The translations under genes and the position numbers were made by a program. From Kitagawia praeruptora (lineage: Eukaryota > Streptophyta > Magnoliopsida > Apiales > Apiaceae), in the NCBI GenBank assembly GCA_037693485.1, contig CM075348.1:6634001-6698000 (forward strand): a stretch of 64,000 nucleotides of DNA, given 5' to 3'. The notes beneath the pieces are model-generated. The model had not been told where the DNA came from, ran no database searches, and saw only the letters and a list, made by a program, of their open reading frames with translations. Within the stretch, counting starts at the first letter, position 1. Each line of letters opens with the position of its first letter. Shown here piece by piece: positions 20,736 to 31,669 of the stretch.

Positions 20736-22205
20736 TCTGAAAAAAATTACATGAGAAAAAATTTCCAGATTTTTTCCAGATGTTAGTGATTTTAGTTGTG
20801 TAAATTTCAATGAAAATCTGAGGAAGTTGCATTAAAATGAACTTTAATGATATATGCCAAATGAAGCATTTTATGAATATTGGTTAGTAACAATTGAACA
20901 GAATGTCAACACCACCAAGGTAGATGGCCTGTGTCAAAATTTAATATATAAACCACCAGGGTCATTCTTAAGCCACACACATGTAACAAATCATGAACCG
21001 ATGGAATATGTTTCTAAAATACCTTATATCTTTTCGTAAATGCATTTCTAGTCGGATTTTTTGGCCAAGAACAGAAGGAGAATCTTTCTTTCTTCCTTCT
21101 GATTCTTGCCCTCAGAGGTGCCATAGGCCTTGCAAAGCCCCATGTCCCTTCTTACAAGGTTCAATCAATACATGTAAAAAGCTATACATTCAGCAAAAAT
21201 CTGCATATATCTTGATCACAAACTGTTGCAAAAACCTGATGAGAAAATACTAAAAACCTGTAGAATTAAATCACAAATAAATTTTAGAAACCAATACAAA
21301 AATCTGCAGAATTTGTAGACAAAAAACTGCATAGAACTAGTATAAAATTTGCCAGAAAAAAAACCAAAATCTGCAGAAATTGGTAGGTTTTACAGTCCAG
21401 AATCTGCATTCCTGAATTTCTCCAATCTACTGAAACACTGCTGCAATTAATATGCATAAACCTGGTATAAAATCTGCTAAAAAAAATATCAAAAAACCTG
21501 CATAAATTGGCAAATATTGCTCTGCATTTCGCTATATCAGGTGCAGATTCTGCAGATTTTTGTATTGGTGAAGAACCGAACACAACGCTAAGCACAACAC
21601 TTGTTTGGCCTTTAAACAGCGGCCATCTTAGCAGTCTTGAGGAAGAATATACTGCCACAAAAACTAAAGCTCTGGAATTTCAGGCCTCAAAAAGTAGGGA
21701 ATGAGATGCATGATTTTGCATTAGAAATAAGCAAACACGTTTTCATTAATCGATAACACTATTCATCCTCCAAAGAAGTTGAAACTGAAATCTTAGATAA
21801 CTCGGGGCAACAATGACGGCTGAATGCATTACAACCTGACTAAAAAGGGCAACACATATGCAACCAAAGTGCAGGATTTACTCTACATATCGGAGATAGG
21901 TAGTGATTTGTAAAACAATGGTGTCAAGTTGGCAAGTGTAAAATTGAAATCAAACATCACTACAAATTAATTATTTCAATTTTCAAAGCAATTAATACTA
22001 TCATTCACACATCTCAGAAGGGAATAAAAGTCCAGACCATGGTGAGATTACCAGCAAATGTCAGAAAACAAGAAACTCTTATAAAAGCTTGTCTTGCAGG
22101 AAATTATAAATAAATAATATACAATACAAACAAAAACATAAAACCACTAAACCAGACATAAATTAAACAAGATCCACCACGCCAAATACCAATTACTAAG
22201 ATTTC

Positions 22206-22760
22206 AAAACACTAAAATCATTAAAATCAAACAAACGGAACACTAAATAACTAAAATCAAACAGAATACTAAAATCACTAAAATCCTCAAACAGAACACT
22301 AAAATCACTAAAATAATAAATCAGTAAAATGATAGCACACACATACCAGAACACTAACACAGTTATAACAAAATATAACACCTAAATCAGTAAAATGTAA
22401 AATCAAAATCAACACACATACCAGAATATAGCACCTACATCACTAAAATGAAACAAATCAGTAAAATCAAACGGAATACTAAAATAAGTAAAATCCTCAA
22501 ACAAAACACTAAAATCATTCAATCAAACAAACGGAACAGTAAAATAACTAAAATCAAACAGAATACTAAAATCACTAAAATCCTCAAACAGAACACTAAA
22601 ATCACTAAAATAATAAATCAGTAAAATGATAGCACACACATACCAGAACACTAACACAGTTATAACAGAATATAACACCTAAATCAGTAAAATGTAAAAT
22701 CAAAATCAACACACATACCAGAATATAGCACCTACATCAGTAAAATGAAACAAATCAGTA
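22206..22760. repeat. Two-copy tandem duplication, about 298-bp unit
   Basis: The first copy (22206-22503) and second (22504 to about 22760) share long blocks, for example AATCCTCAAACAGAACAC and ATGATAGCACACACATACC. Both are full of CTAAAATCA and CAGTAAAAT words. Confidence 0.8.
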
Positions 22761-23361
22761 AAAAACATATAAACATCTAATTTTCATACCTCCTCTAGTT
22801 CTAGCCATTTTTTTTGCTTCAAAACTCAAATATATTTTGCTTCAGGAATCATATATTAGAACAAAAACCTAAAAATCAACAAAATATCAATATGCATCAT
22901 GTAAAATACACTCGTATAGAAGAACACGAGCTAAATAAGTTAAAAAAATCGAGTAACATACCTTTATGAGTGATTTTTTTTGTGATTTTTGACTTGATTA
23001 ATGTCGTTACTCTTCTGATCTGTGTTGTTTTCTTCGATTCCTGAAGATTAGAGATCTCCTACAGCTCGATAGATTGTGAACAATCAATAAATCTACAATA
23101 GAATATGATTTATTGCCCAATTTTTAGTGATTTCACCGTTACCGGAGATAGAGTGGAGAGTGGAGAGGAGAAAGAGAGAGGGGAGAGAGAAGGCGGTTAT
23201 TGTTTTGCGTGCAGCGCGATTGTGTTTTAATTTTGTTTGGTTCAAAATTACGGATTTAATCTTTTGGACTGGGTCTTGTGTTATGGGTCAATCTGTTTTT
23301 AGTTTGTATTTAGTTTTAGTTTGTAGTGGAGTAAGACTATATATATATATATATATATATA

Positions 23362-23734
23362 GGCCATTGTTCCATGGAGAACCATCTTACGTGGAGAACC
23401 GTGGAGAACCACTTAAAATGCATTAAAATTGTCGTTTATACAAGGCCCATGGCGGGGCCCCTTCACATAAAAGTCTTATAATTCTACCCTCTATCCATTC
23501 ATCAAAAAAAGAAAATTTAAAAAAAATTAAAAAAATGTTGCCACGTCATCATTTTTTGAAAATTTTTAATTTTTTTTTTGAATTTTTTTTTATAAATAGA
23601 TAGAGGATGGAATTATATTACTTTTTTGTGAAGATGCCCCTGCGGGGCCCTTATATATAAAGCAATTTTAATGCATTTTAAGTGGTTCTCCACGGTTCTC
23701 CACGTAAGATGGTTCTCCATAGAGTGGGACTCTC
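23362..23734. mobile_element. (TA)n-flanked foldback element 3
   Basis: The left arm GGCCATTGTTCCATGGAGAA pairs with the right arm around 23660-23734 (…GTTCTCCATAGAGTGGGACTC). GGTTCTCCACG blocks repeat in both arms. It lies between a long TA run (23338-23361) and another (23735-23748). No coding capacity. Confidence 0.75.
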
Positions 23735-23748
23735 TATATATATATATA

Positions 23749-24123
23749 GGCCGTTGCTCCATACAGAACACTCTTATATAACAAACAATAAAGAGCACCT
23801 TATATAACAAACAATAAAGAACACCTTAGATCTAATAGTTCCAATGGCCCTGCCAGAGGCACCCAATACAAAAAGTTGTTATTTTTTTACCTTCTATCAA
23901 ACCGGCAAAAAATAAAAAAATAAAAATTATATTGTTCATGACGACGTCACTGATGACGTCATAGTCATGAACAGTAACTTTTTTTTTTGATGATGGATGG
24001 ATAGAGGGTAAAAAAAATAAGAACTTTTTGTATTGGGTGGCCCCGCCAGGGGCAATGGATCTATTAGATCTAAGGTGTTCTTTATTGTTTGTTATATAAG
24101 GTGTTTGTTATGGAGTGTAACTC
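23749..24123. mobile_element. (TA)n-flanked foldback element 4
   Basis: The left arm GGCCGTTGCTCCATA pairs with the right arm ending TATGGAGTGTAACTC. TTGTTTGTTATATAAGG and its complement repeat near both ends, and GGCCCTGCCAGAGGC near 23848 pairs with GCCCCGCCAGGGGC near 24043. Flanked by TA runs; the right one passes into a (TG)n run. Confidence 0.75.
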
Positions 24124-24159
<36 letters not shown>

Positions 24160-24160
24160 T
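24124..24160. repeat. (TA)n(TG)n microsatellite
   Basis: A compound dinucleotide run directly at the right edge of foldback element 4. Confidence 0.9.
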
Positions 24161-24877
24161 TTACGAATTAAAATAAAACACTTGATATTTGAGAATAAAT
24201 TCAAAAAATAATTCGGGATACCTAGCATTGTTTAAAGGAAATGGTCCAAGAAATGGTGAGATGTTAGAAAAATAAATTGAATTTTAATTTGGGATTTAAA
24301 GCTTCACACCTTTTTCTTGCGAATGATAGTTTAATTTATTTAAATGCTACTTTTGTAAAAATAGAAAAAACAATAAATTGCAAAATCATGACTGTAGTTT
24401 ACATTAAATTGTAAAAAATTGGTCGAACTTTAAAATTTTTCATTTCAGTGATTATCGATCTTTTTTCATCTACTTTTTCGAAATTTAAAAATAATTTTGG
24501 CCACTATTTTAGAAATTAAAAACAATTTTGGCCATTTATTTTTAAAATCAAAAAAAACTTTGGCTACTATTTTAAAAATAAAAAATAAAGTGTGACCTAA
24601 AAAAAATTCTAAAAATTCAACAATTCTTTTGCAATTCAGTGTGAAGTAGAACCACCATTTTGCGGTTTACTTCAATGCTAATAAGGAAGAACACCATTTT
24701 GTGGTTTACTTCAATGCTAATAAGGAAGAATGTGCATAGTTTAGAATTTTTTTTGAATTATATGTTAGTGCTTGAAGGCAAGTAATTAACTTTGACAAGT
24801 CGGAAATGAGATTTGGAAAGGATAAAATGATTGTTGCTAGTATTTTAGGAGTAAAAACGATAGATTATTATAGTAAA
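24161..24877. other. AT-rich spacer
   Basis: No gene. A short tandem repeat of AACACCATTTTGYGGTTTAC (about 24651-24725) is the only structure noticed. Confidence 0.5.
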
Positions 24878-26645
24878 CTAGTTGAAAACCCGCGCTTCGT
24901 GCGGGCGAAAATAGTTTGTCTGAAAAATTAAAAATATCCCATATGATTTCAAATTAATTCAATTATCTATGACATAACATTTATTAATAAGCAAAATCTC
25001 TCTTTCGATTCTCACTATTCTGCTTCTACTGTGGCTTCTTCTGAAATATTCACTGCCCTCTCATTTGTGGCCTGCATCATGATTCAAAACACGCAAACAT
25101 ATTAATTTCAAGCAATATGCACACCGTTAATGTATCAACATTACAACAATAGAGGATGTTTTCATATGCAAACTCCAGAATACCGGCCTTGTACAAAGAA
25201 TGCATCTGCTTTCAATTAAAAAATATAACTTTACGCAGTCAGGACACAAGATTTATGGTTTCGTTTAGGCAATTCACCAGATAGGTACATATTCCAGCTC
25301 TCAAGTTTTGGTTATTGTCAATATCATGCTTTTAAGCATCTCTAAAGTTAAAATAAAATGGATAACATGAGTCATAAGAGCATATAGCATGACCTGATTG
25401 TGAGGCTGCCTCACTGAGGCACATATAAGCAACCCATATATTATAAATTTAAATTTAAGATAATATGCATGAGTTACAACAATAAAAAATTCCTTCACTC
25501 TAAAAGAAAGAAACTTATTTGGTAAGAATCAGCCTCAAAGGTATGTTAAGAATAGACAATCCTGGGAATTAAACCACTCATCATGGGTTCAAAAGAAAAA
25601 AGACAATGATCATTAGGTTAATAGATTTACGTGGCATAAAAACGGTGTACCTTCAATTCATTAACCAATATTAAATACATAAAATAATGAAATTATACAT
25701 TTTACCTAAACTGTTGTCGGTCGATGGTATCTTTTGCAGCTTCCAGAACATTGATCAACACGTGCAGCGGTGCAGGAGAGCATGATCAGAACAACTTTCC
25801 TCTAAACCTGCAAGAAAAACAACAAAAACTTAATTAGTTTGGGTCAAGAAATATTATGACTCCTGCAACTGGGGAAAGGTTGTGAGGAAACAAAAGTAAT
25901 GGAAAACACATACTCCTAGAAATATATATACCCTGATCGTAATCGGGCATGGAATTTTAAAAAATAGGGTATTTTAATATACATTTTGGTCTATTTAGTA
26001 TGCTGCCACTAATCTTTATAGAATAACTGTTACATATATTCAAGATTACTCTAAGCTTAAAGTACCAGTCCTATGCTCAGAATAGTACCAGGTCCTAAGT
26101 TTGATTTTGCAAAGAGCCTGAACTAATCGCTGAGGCAGGATGACTAAACAGTAAACCTTTTAACTGTTGATTACATAAACTTAAACCTATCTAAATGTCC
26201 TATATAAGTATCCCATATAGTTATGGCTAGATTAAATAAATTTGAACCTATCTAAATGTTGGCGAAGGAAGATCTATCCACAACAATATGAAGGCCCTCA
26301 TCAGGTCTATTTTCTTTTTTTTTTTTGTAGATAAACTTTCAGTAGAGGATGCACTGATACTATTCAGATGCAGGAATTCTTGTTGGTGTATAATAATTTT
26401 ATCATAAATGGCGAAAGAAGACATGTAATTAAGAACTTTCAGAAATGTATACACAGAAAAATATACTTTACTTTTAGCATCAGGTGCATCTGAGTCATAA
26501 GTCGTAACCATTAAGCGAAATCTTACTGGTCCAGAATCATCACTTTGGCACATAGCATAAGTTAGTCTCTTTTTAGAAGTAGATGACATGTTATATATAG
26601 GATGAATGCTTGAAGTGGTCATTTAGTAGTTCAAAGCATTAATAC

Positions 26646-26807
26646 CTTTGCTTCTTGAATCTCTGAAAGACTGAAACAACATTCAGCAACCTACGATATT
26701 GATCTCTTGCCTCAGGATACTGGACCATGGACTTCACTCTAGCTAGAGCCTTTTGCAACCTCTCCTCTGTTTGTTTTCTGCCTTCTTTCAAGAAATCATA
26801 GGTATCT
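26646..26807 (-). other. Exon-like fragment, protein not recognised
   Basis: Minus-strand frame of 54 codons, including KALARVKSMVQYPEARDQYR, bounded by AG upstream and GT downstream. The composition and charge pattern look like a real, helical protein segment. I do not recognise the family. It lies inside the large Helitron, so it may be a captured piece of a host gene; alternatively it is an exon of a gene into which the Helitron ends happen to fall. Confidence 0.4.
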
Positions 26808-27201
26808 TCTTAATGACATATGGAAATGCTAAAGAGTGATTTGATTTTGTGAAAGAATCCTGTTCATACAGAAGAAGATACTTACAGAAATTTAGAAGCA
26901 ATACAAAAGCAGTACACAATTTGAACAACATATTAAGGTATAAATTTATATCTCCATAGTTCAACGACTAATACCTTGAGCAGTTTAAGCAGTGCTAAAT
27001 CTGCATGTTTACTTCCAGATATATCCAAAGATTGTAATTGCAGGTAGAAATTCCATGATTAACAGTTAACATCATGAATAAGAAGTGCTCCTACAGCCTC
27101 CTTTATATCACAACAGGAAAATAGTATTGGACACAACGATGTCCTTCTAACAGGCTGCTCGTAGAAATCACAACACTTGTTCTATTACAATTTATATTAC
27201 A

Positions 27202-28143
27202 CTAGTCAAATTATCCGCGCTTCGCGCGGTTTATAAATTTTCATTTTAAAATATTGAAAATATATAAATTAGTTTTTATTATTTTTAAAAATTAAGTGGT
27301 CATTTAAGATTTTTCTAAAAAATTGATTCAAAACAATTTACATTAATTATAAATTTGAAAATACTCTAATTATATATCTAAAATTTTGATAATCTTAAAA
27401 AAGATCATAAACATAAAAAGAAGCAACTATAATACAAACATAGTTTTTACGATCAAAGTTATGAATATTAAATATAATAACAATTTTTAAAGCCGACGCC
27501 CCTCTCAAAACATACATGTTCAATAGTAGTGTAAAATTTTATTTAATTTATTTCGAAACGATATAATGAGCAACGGGTATATAACTTTTTTATCGATTTA
27601 ATCTATCGATAAAATTGGATTTTTTTTCAATTTAATCGATTTGATCATAACTCAAGTGTAAAAATAAAAATCTATTTGTATTACCTTTACAGGTATTAAG
27701 CAAATATTAATATATTTTCATAATTTATTACGATTTTCATAATCACTAATAATAAAGATTGTTTGAGAAGTTAAGGATCGTCTATACTACAATTATCCAA
27801 AAAGAAATTGCAATGGTATTTGATAAGGAATAAAAAGGACGCAATGTAAACAATTTTAAGTCATAATTTAACCTAAAAATAAACTCAATTATATATGTAA
27901 TTAGTATTTAATATTGAAATAATATTTATAATGCTGAAATAAAGTTTTCTAAATTAATAAATAAATAAACAAAATTAACATACATTTATTAGGTATTATT
28001 AATGCTAATTAATATGCCATTAAGAGCTATTTAATGCAAGAAAATAATTTTAATAAAAAAAATCAAAAATACGAAAATTTAGGAAAACTATCTTAAACGA
28101 TTCTAATAGCTTTCTGATCTCCTGGCATTATAATATATATAGA
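27202..28143 (-). mobile_element. Non-autonomous Helitron nested in the larger Helitron
   Basis: On the minus strand it starts TCTATATATATTATAATGCC (to 28143) and ends CTAG (27202-27205) after the perfect hairpin CCGCGCGAAGCGCGG. It sits between A (27201) and T (28144). 942 bp, AT-rich, non-coding. Confidence 0.8.
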
Positions 28144-28543
28144 TTTGCATTCACAATAAGCTAGGTAAAAATTAAACTGGAAGTTCAACTGGCTTATCGA
28201 CAAAATTAATTGGCTCATATGAAGAATCAAGGGGATACAAATCTTTGGCAAAAATATGTAGGGAAACAAAGGAGTCAACTAAATCGTTGTAATGGACTTG
28301 TTCATTTTTTGGAAACATCTAAGTTGTCGAACATCATTTTCATTCTTAAAATTAAAAAAAAAAAATATCTACAGATGGCTGAGATTCCTTCCCTGAGCAC
28401 TGAATAGACGAAAATGGTGTAAGTACTGCACAGATAAGATTAATAGCGTTCTTTTGTTCATGTATCTTTTTAATACAAAAGACTATGTAACCAAATGATC
28501 TAAAAAAGAACAAAATGCATACAACAAGGTTAGAGTCATTTAC

Positions 28544-28631
28544 CAAATATTCAGACCAGCCACCTAGAGACATGACAGACTTGGCCAAGTCCTTAGGCGA
28601 TAAAGTTTGGTAATTTATTCCATCCAACGTT
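28544..28631 (-). other. Exon-like fragment, protein not recognised
   Basis: Minus-strand 88-nt open segment between a CAG acceptor and a GTAAAT donor, encoding LDGINYQTLSPKDLAKSVMS and a GGWSEYL ending. Not recognised. Same strand as the other exon-like fragment in this Helitron. Confidence 0.35.
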
Positions 28632-29006
28632 CTGTCACAAGAATATCCATATTACTTGCAAGATTAACAGTACAGATTACCAAAAAGCGTAAAAAATATT
28701 CTGTATCATTCTTTCACTCTACATCAAATACACTAAACTCCAAGCACATTTTAATTTGTTTCCATAGAACTATAATCCCTATCATGAACCGTAACTAAAT
28801 AATCCCCCAAAATAAGCTAGGAACTTATCGAAACTCATTCATCGCATCGTTCTAACCAACTAAACACGACAAAATAAGTAATCCACACAAACAAACATCG
28901 CCTTATCGTAATCAAACAACTTTCTCCCTACATACTAAACACAACTAATAATCGCAACTAAACTCAAAATAGAAACATTCTTCTCGTAACACAAGCAATT
29001 AAATAA

Positions 29007-29271
29007 CCAAAACAACTTTACGAAAACTCGAAAACAAAACAATCAATACCTATCCTAATGAGACGACCACAGAAACGCAGGAGCAGCCAAAACAACTTTA
29101 CGAAAACTCGAAAACAAAACAATCAATACCTCTCCTAATGAGACGACCACAGAAACGCAGGAGCAGTAGATTGGTAGCTCAATCCTATCCAAAACTGCGC
29201 CACAATCATAACTAACATTACTCAGCTCAATCCTATCCAAAACTGTGCCACAATCATAACTAACATTACTC
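29007..29271. repeat. Two adjacent tandem duplications (80-bp and 48-bp units)
   Basis: An 80-bp unit starting CCAAAACAACTTTACG occurs at 29007-29086 and 29087-29166. A 48-bp unit starting AGCTCAATCCTATCC occurs at 29176-29223 and 29224-29271. Copies are nearly identical, so the duplications are recent. Confidence 0.88.
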
Positions 29272-29959
29272 CCAATTTAGTCATCTTATTTTCACCCTGC
29301 TATTCATATATAGATCACAATCATTAATAAAACTATAATCAACACGAAATTATATTAAACTTGAAATTGCAATAAAAGTGCGATTAATTAAAAGGCTTAC
29401 AAATCGAATTGGTGTGAGATCGGAGAGTTTACGGGCCGCTGGGGTTCTCAGGTTGTGCTTCTGTCTTGAAACTACTCAAACCTCTTCCTTTCCTTCTCCA
29501 GCAAAAAATTACCTTGTCCAGTATCCCCACAGACCAGATGATCATTTTATAGTTTAATTTAGTCTTTCACACCTGATGCCCTCTTACATGGGCCTTGAAT
29601 TAGAAAAACCTCTGCCGCTTGATTATGCTTGACGGTTGATGCTTGATTGGGTCGGGTAGATGGAAGGTCGAAACTGATTGAATCTGGGAGGCCGAAAGAC
29701 TAATCTGGGAGGCCGAAACTAATTTAATTTAATTAATTGAACCTAAAAAATCCCAAAATTGAGGAAGCCTTCGAAATAAGAAAAATTGTTTTGGAGAAAG
29801 ATGAAGCCTTCCACGTCACCGCCTGAGATCTTCCTTTATATATAGAGAAGATATCTGGGATGCCATCAAATCTCAAGGAAGCACGAACTTGGTGGAGAAG
29901 CTAATGGAACTAATAAATGACTTGATTATAATTGGTGTGCATATTATTTTCAGGACCGG

Positions 29960-30110
29960 AAGTCAGTTCACATATTCAATATGTATCGTAAAGTTAATGT
30001 GGATGCGAGTGCCTTCGTAAATTAGCATTGGAATTATCATAAGTGACCATGAAGGTCAAGTTATTTTTGCTAAAACACATTACTCAACCCATTCATGAGG
30101 GATTCAAATT
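29960..30110 (+). pseudogene. Remnant of a LINE-type RNase H domain
   Basis: Conceptual pieces KVNVDASAF and, in another frame, GIIISDHEGQVIFAKTHYS match the start of the RNase H (RVT_3) domain found at the end of plant L1-type reverse transcriptases and related host genes. A frameshift and stop separate the pieces. Only this fragment is visible; no reverse transcriptase is nearby. Confidence 0.5.
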
Positions 30111-30857
30111 ATTCATCAGGCCTAGATATTTAAGAAAAAAATCCAGCGCGACCCAATTTTAAAAATAATTCGATCAAATTCGATTTCAAAATTTCGATCA
30201 TGGTCATTATTAGAGAACAGAAAGTTGAAGAACAGTTGGAAGACTACACAATCATGCCATCAAGATAACATTGATACATGAAAATGGTAAAGATAATGAT
30301 ACACTTCAACACAAAGTTGCTACTTGAGCGAATTATTTCAAGCTCCAGCATTTTGTTTCTAATCTTACAAAGGATGACAACAAAGAGCAACTCAACGACG
30401 AAAATGACCTCTATATTTCTGATTTCTACGGACAAGCTACTTATTATAGAGCGACAATTGTAGCATCAGCTGCTTCCCGTCAAACACGAAAAGAGCATTA
30501 TCATCGAGTTTATCGAGTAATTAAGAAAATATCACAAGTTTTTTCTGACGCATTTCCCTTGGAACTTCTGCAGTTCCACACTGACCGGGCAATACACTTC
30601 CTGTTGGTGTGTTCTTTCAAAACAAGGCAACTAAAAACAAAGCAATCTACGCTTCACTAGCTACTTCCTCAACTGCTTAGATCAGTAATCCGGGTCCGAT
30701 GTTAACAAACGATCTTTGAGGTCGTTCATCTTTCTACATGGAAAGCAAACACAGTATATCAAGAAAAAGATAAACATTAGTGTGGGATTAAACAAGCAAT
30801 AATAGTCTAGCCAAATTCCGAATAACAATGACAGACTTTTAAATCTGCATTTCAGTT
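30111..30857. other. Spacer, with a short PPR-like fragment
   Basis: Mostly unassigned. Around 30484-30520 the words AAACACGAAAAGAGCAT and ATCGAGTTTATCGA match the 5' part of the PPR gene (17709-17745), suggesting a small duplicated fragment. Nothing else recognised. Confidence 0.4.
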
Positions 30858-31185
30858 TTATGTATATGGATAAAAAGACACCATCAATATGTACCTTGTT
30901 TCAATGGCTTTTGAATATATGGAACGTGCTTTATCCATTACTTTAGATTTAGTCAGATTCATGGCTCTCTTCTTTCCAGAGGGAAGCGTACTAAAAAAAT
31001 CAATTTCATAAGTAATCGTCTCTTCTTTCCCAAGCATTTCATACACCTTTGGCGCCTCATTAAATTTCCCAAGAATTTCATACACCTTCGGCGCCTCATT
31101 AAATTTCCCAAGCATTTCATACACCTTTGGCGTCTCTTGAGGATCATAGCCAGCAGATGCCATTATAAGTAATCCAATGGCATCT
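30858..31185 (-). pseudogene. OMA1-like gene, last exon piece with tripled repeat
   Basis: Encodes ASAGYDPQE..., then three tandem copies of a 13-residue unit (APKVYEMLGKFNE and variants, 39-nt DNA repeats at about 31020-31140), then TLPSGKKRAMNL. Relatives have a single copy of that unit. The exon begins right at the CATCT target duplication (31181-31185) of the outer Copia. Confidence 0.82.
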
Positions 31186-31523
31186 TGTTACACAATGTGA
31201 GAATGCTGAGTCAGATCAATTAAATGATGTGGAGGCTACATCAGCTTAGTGTTGACAGGAGTTAACAGGCTGGCATCAAGCTGGCAAGTTAGTTACAGAA
31301 AGTTTGTTAGCCTTCACTTGTATATATTGATCATTCTCTCTCCCTTCTCTGTAACGACTTGTACACAATCTCTCTATGTCTGTCTCTTTAATCTCTCTAC
31401 AATCTCTCTGTAATTTAGTGGTTCATTTCACAAATATGTAAACATTTCTTTAGTTCTGAATATGAGATGATGAGTATCTTTGATTACTAAATACATTGTT
31501 GAGTTGGATTCATACTTGTGTCA
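31186..31523 (+). repeat. 5' LTR of outer Copia
   Basis: 338 bp, TGTTACAC...TTGTGTCA. It begins directly after CATCT and ends directly before the initiator tRNA-Met primer site. Confidence 0.9.
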
Positions 31524-31669
31524 TGGTATCAGAGCAAAGAGTGCTGATCTTGTTGCCGATCTTGTTCGATCAGTTTATTTGTTGTCGTCGTTGATTTGTC
31601 GTCGTCGTTGATTTGTCTCCGGTTGTTACTGATCGGAATTCTTGATTACTATAAGTTTGTGTACGACAT

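Larger units (their letters stand above)
19863..23337. mobile_element. (TA)n-flanked element 2, 3.5 kb, with inverted subterminal repeats
   Basis: Ends match element 1 (left GGTTTTTGCTTAAATACAAA, right TTTGTAGTGGAGTAAGAC), again between TA runs. The left arm carries repeats of TTAGTGATTTTAG (20620-20735) and the right arm carries the complement, CTAAAATCACTAAAAT (22200-22765). Near the right end, 23130-23230, is a CT/GA-rich stretch like a gene's 5' leader. The interior has no recognisable transposase; open frames near 21284-21658 have no known domain. A non-autonomous element that has captured sequence is likely. Confidence 0.55.
24878..29851 (-). mobile_element. Large non-autonomous Helitron with exon-like pieces
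   Basis: On the minus strand, a TCTTCTCTATATAT start (ending at 29851) and a CTAG end (24878-24881), with the hairpin CCCGCACGAAGCGCGGG just before it. Host A (24877) and T (29852) flank it. The interior holds a second, nested Helitron and minus-strand exon-like segments with splice-type borders (26646-26807, 28544-28631). It also holds tandem duplications near 29007-29271. No Rep/helicase was seen. The exact 5' end is less certain than the 3' end, because an alternative TC lies 3 bases inside. Confidence 0.65.

Noticed and set aside
21284..21658. 124-residue minus-strand ORF
   Set aside because: No recognisable domain; it lies among repeated CTGCAGATTTT words inside a transposable element.
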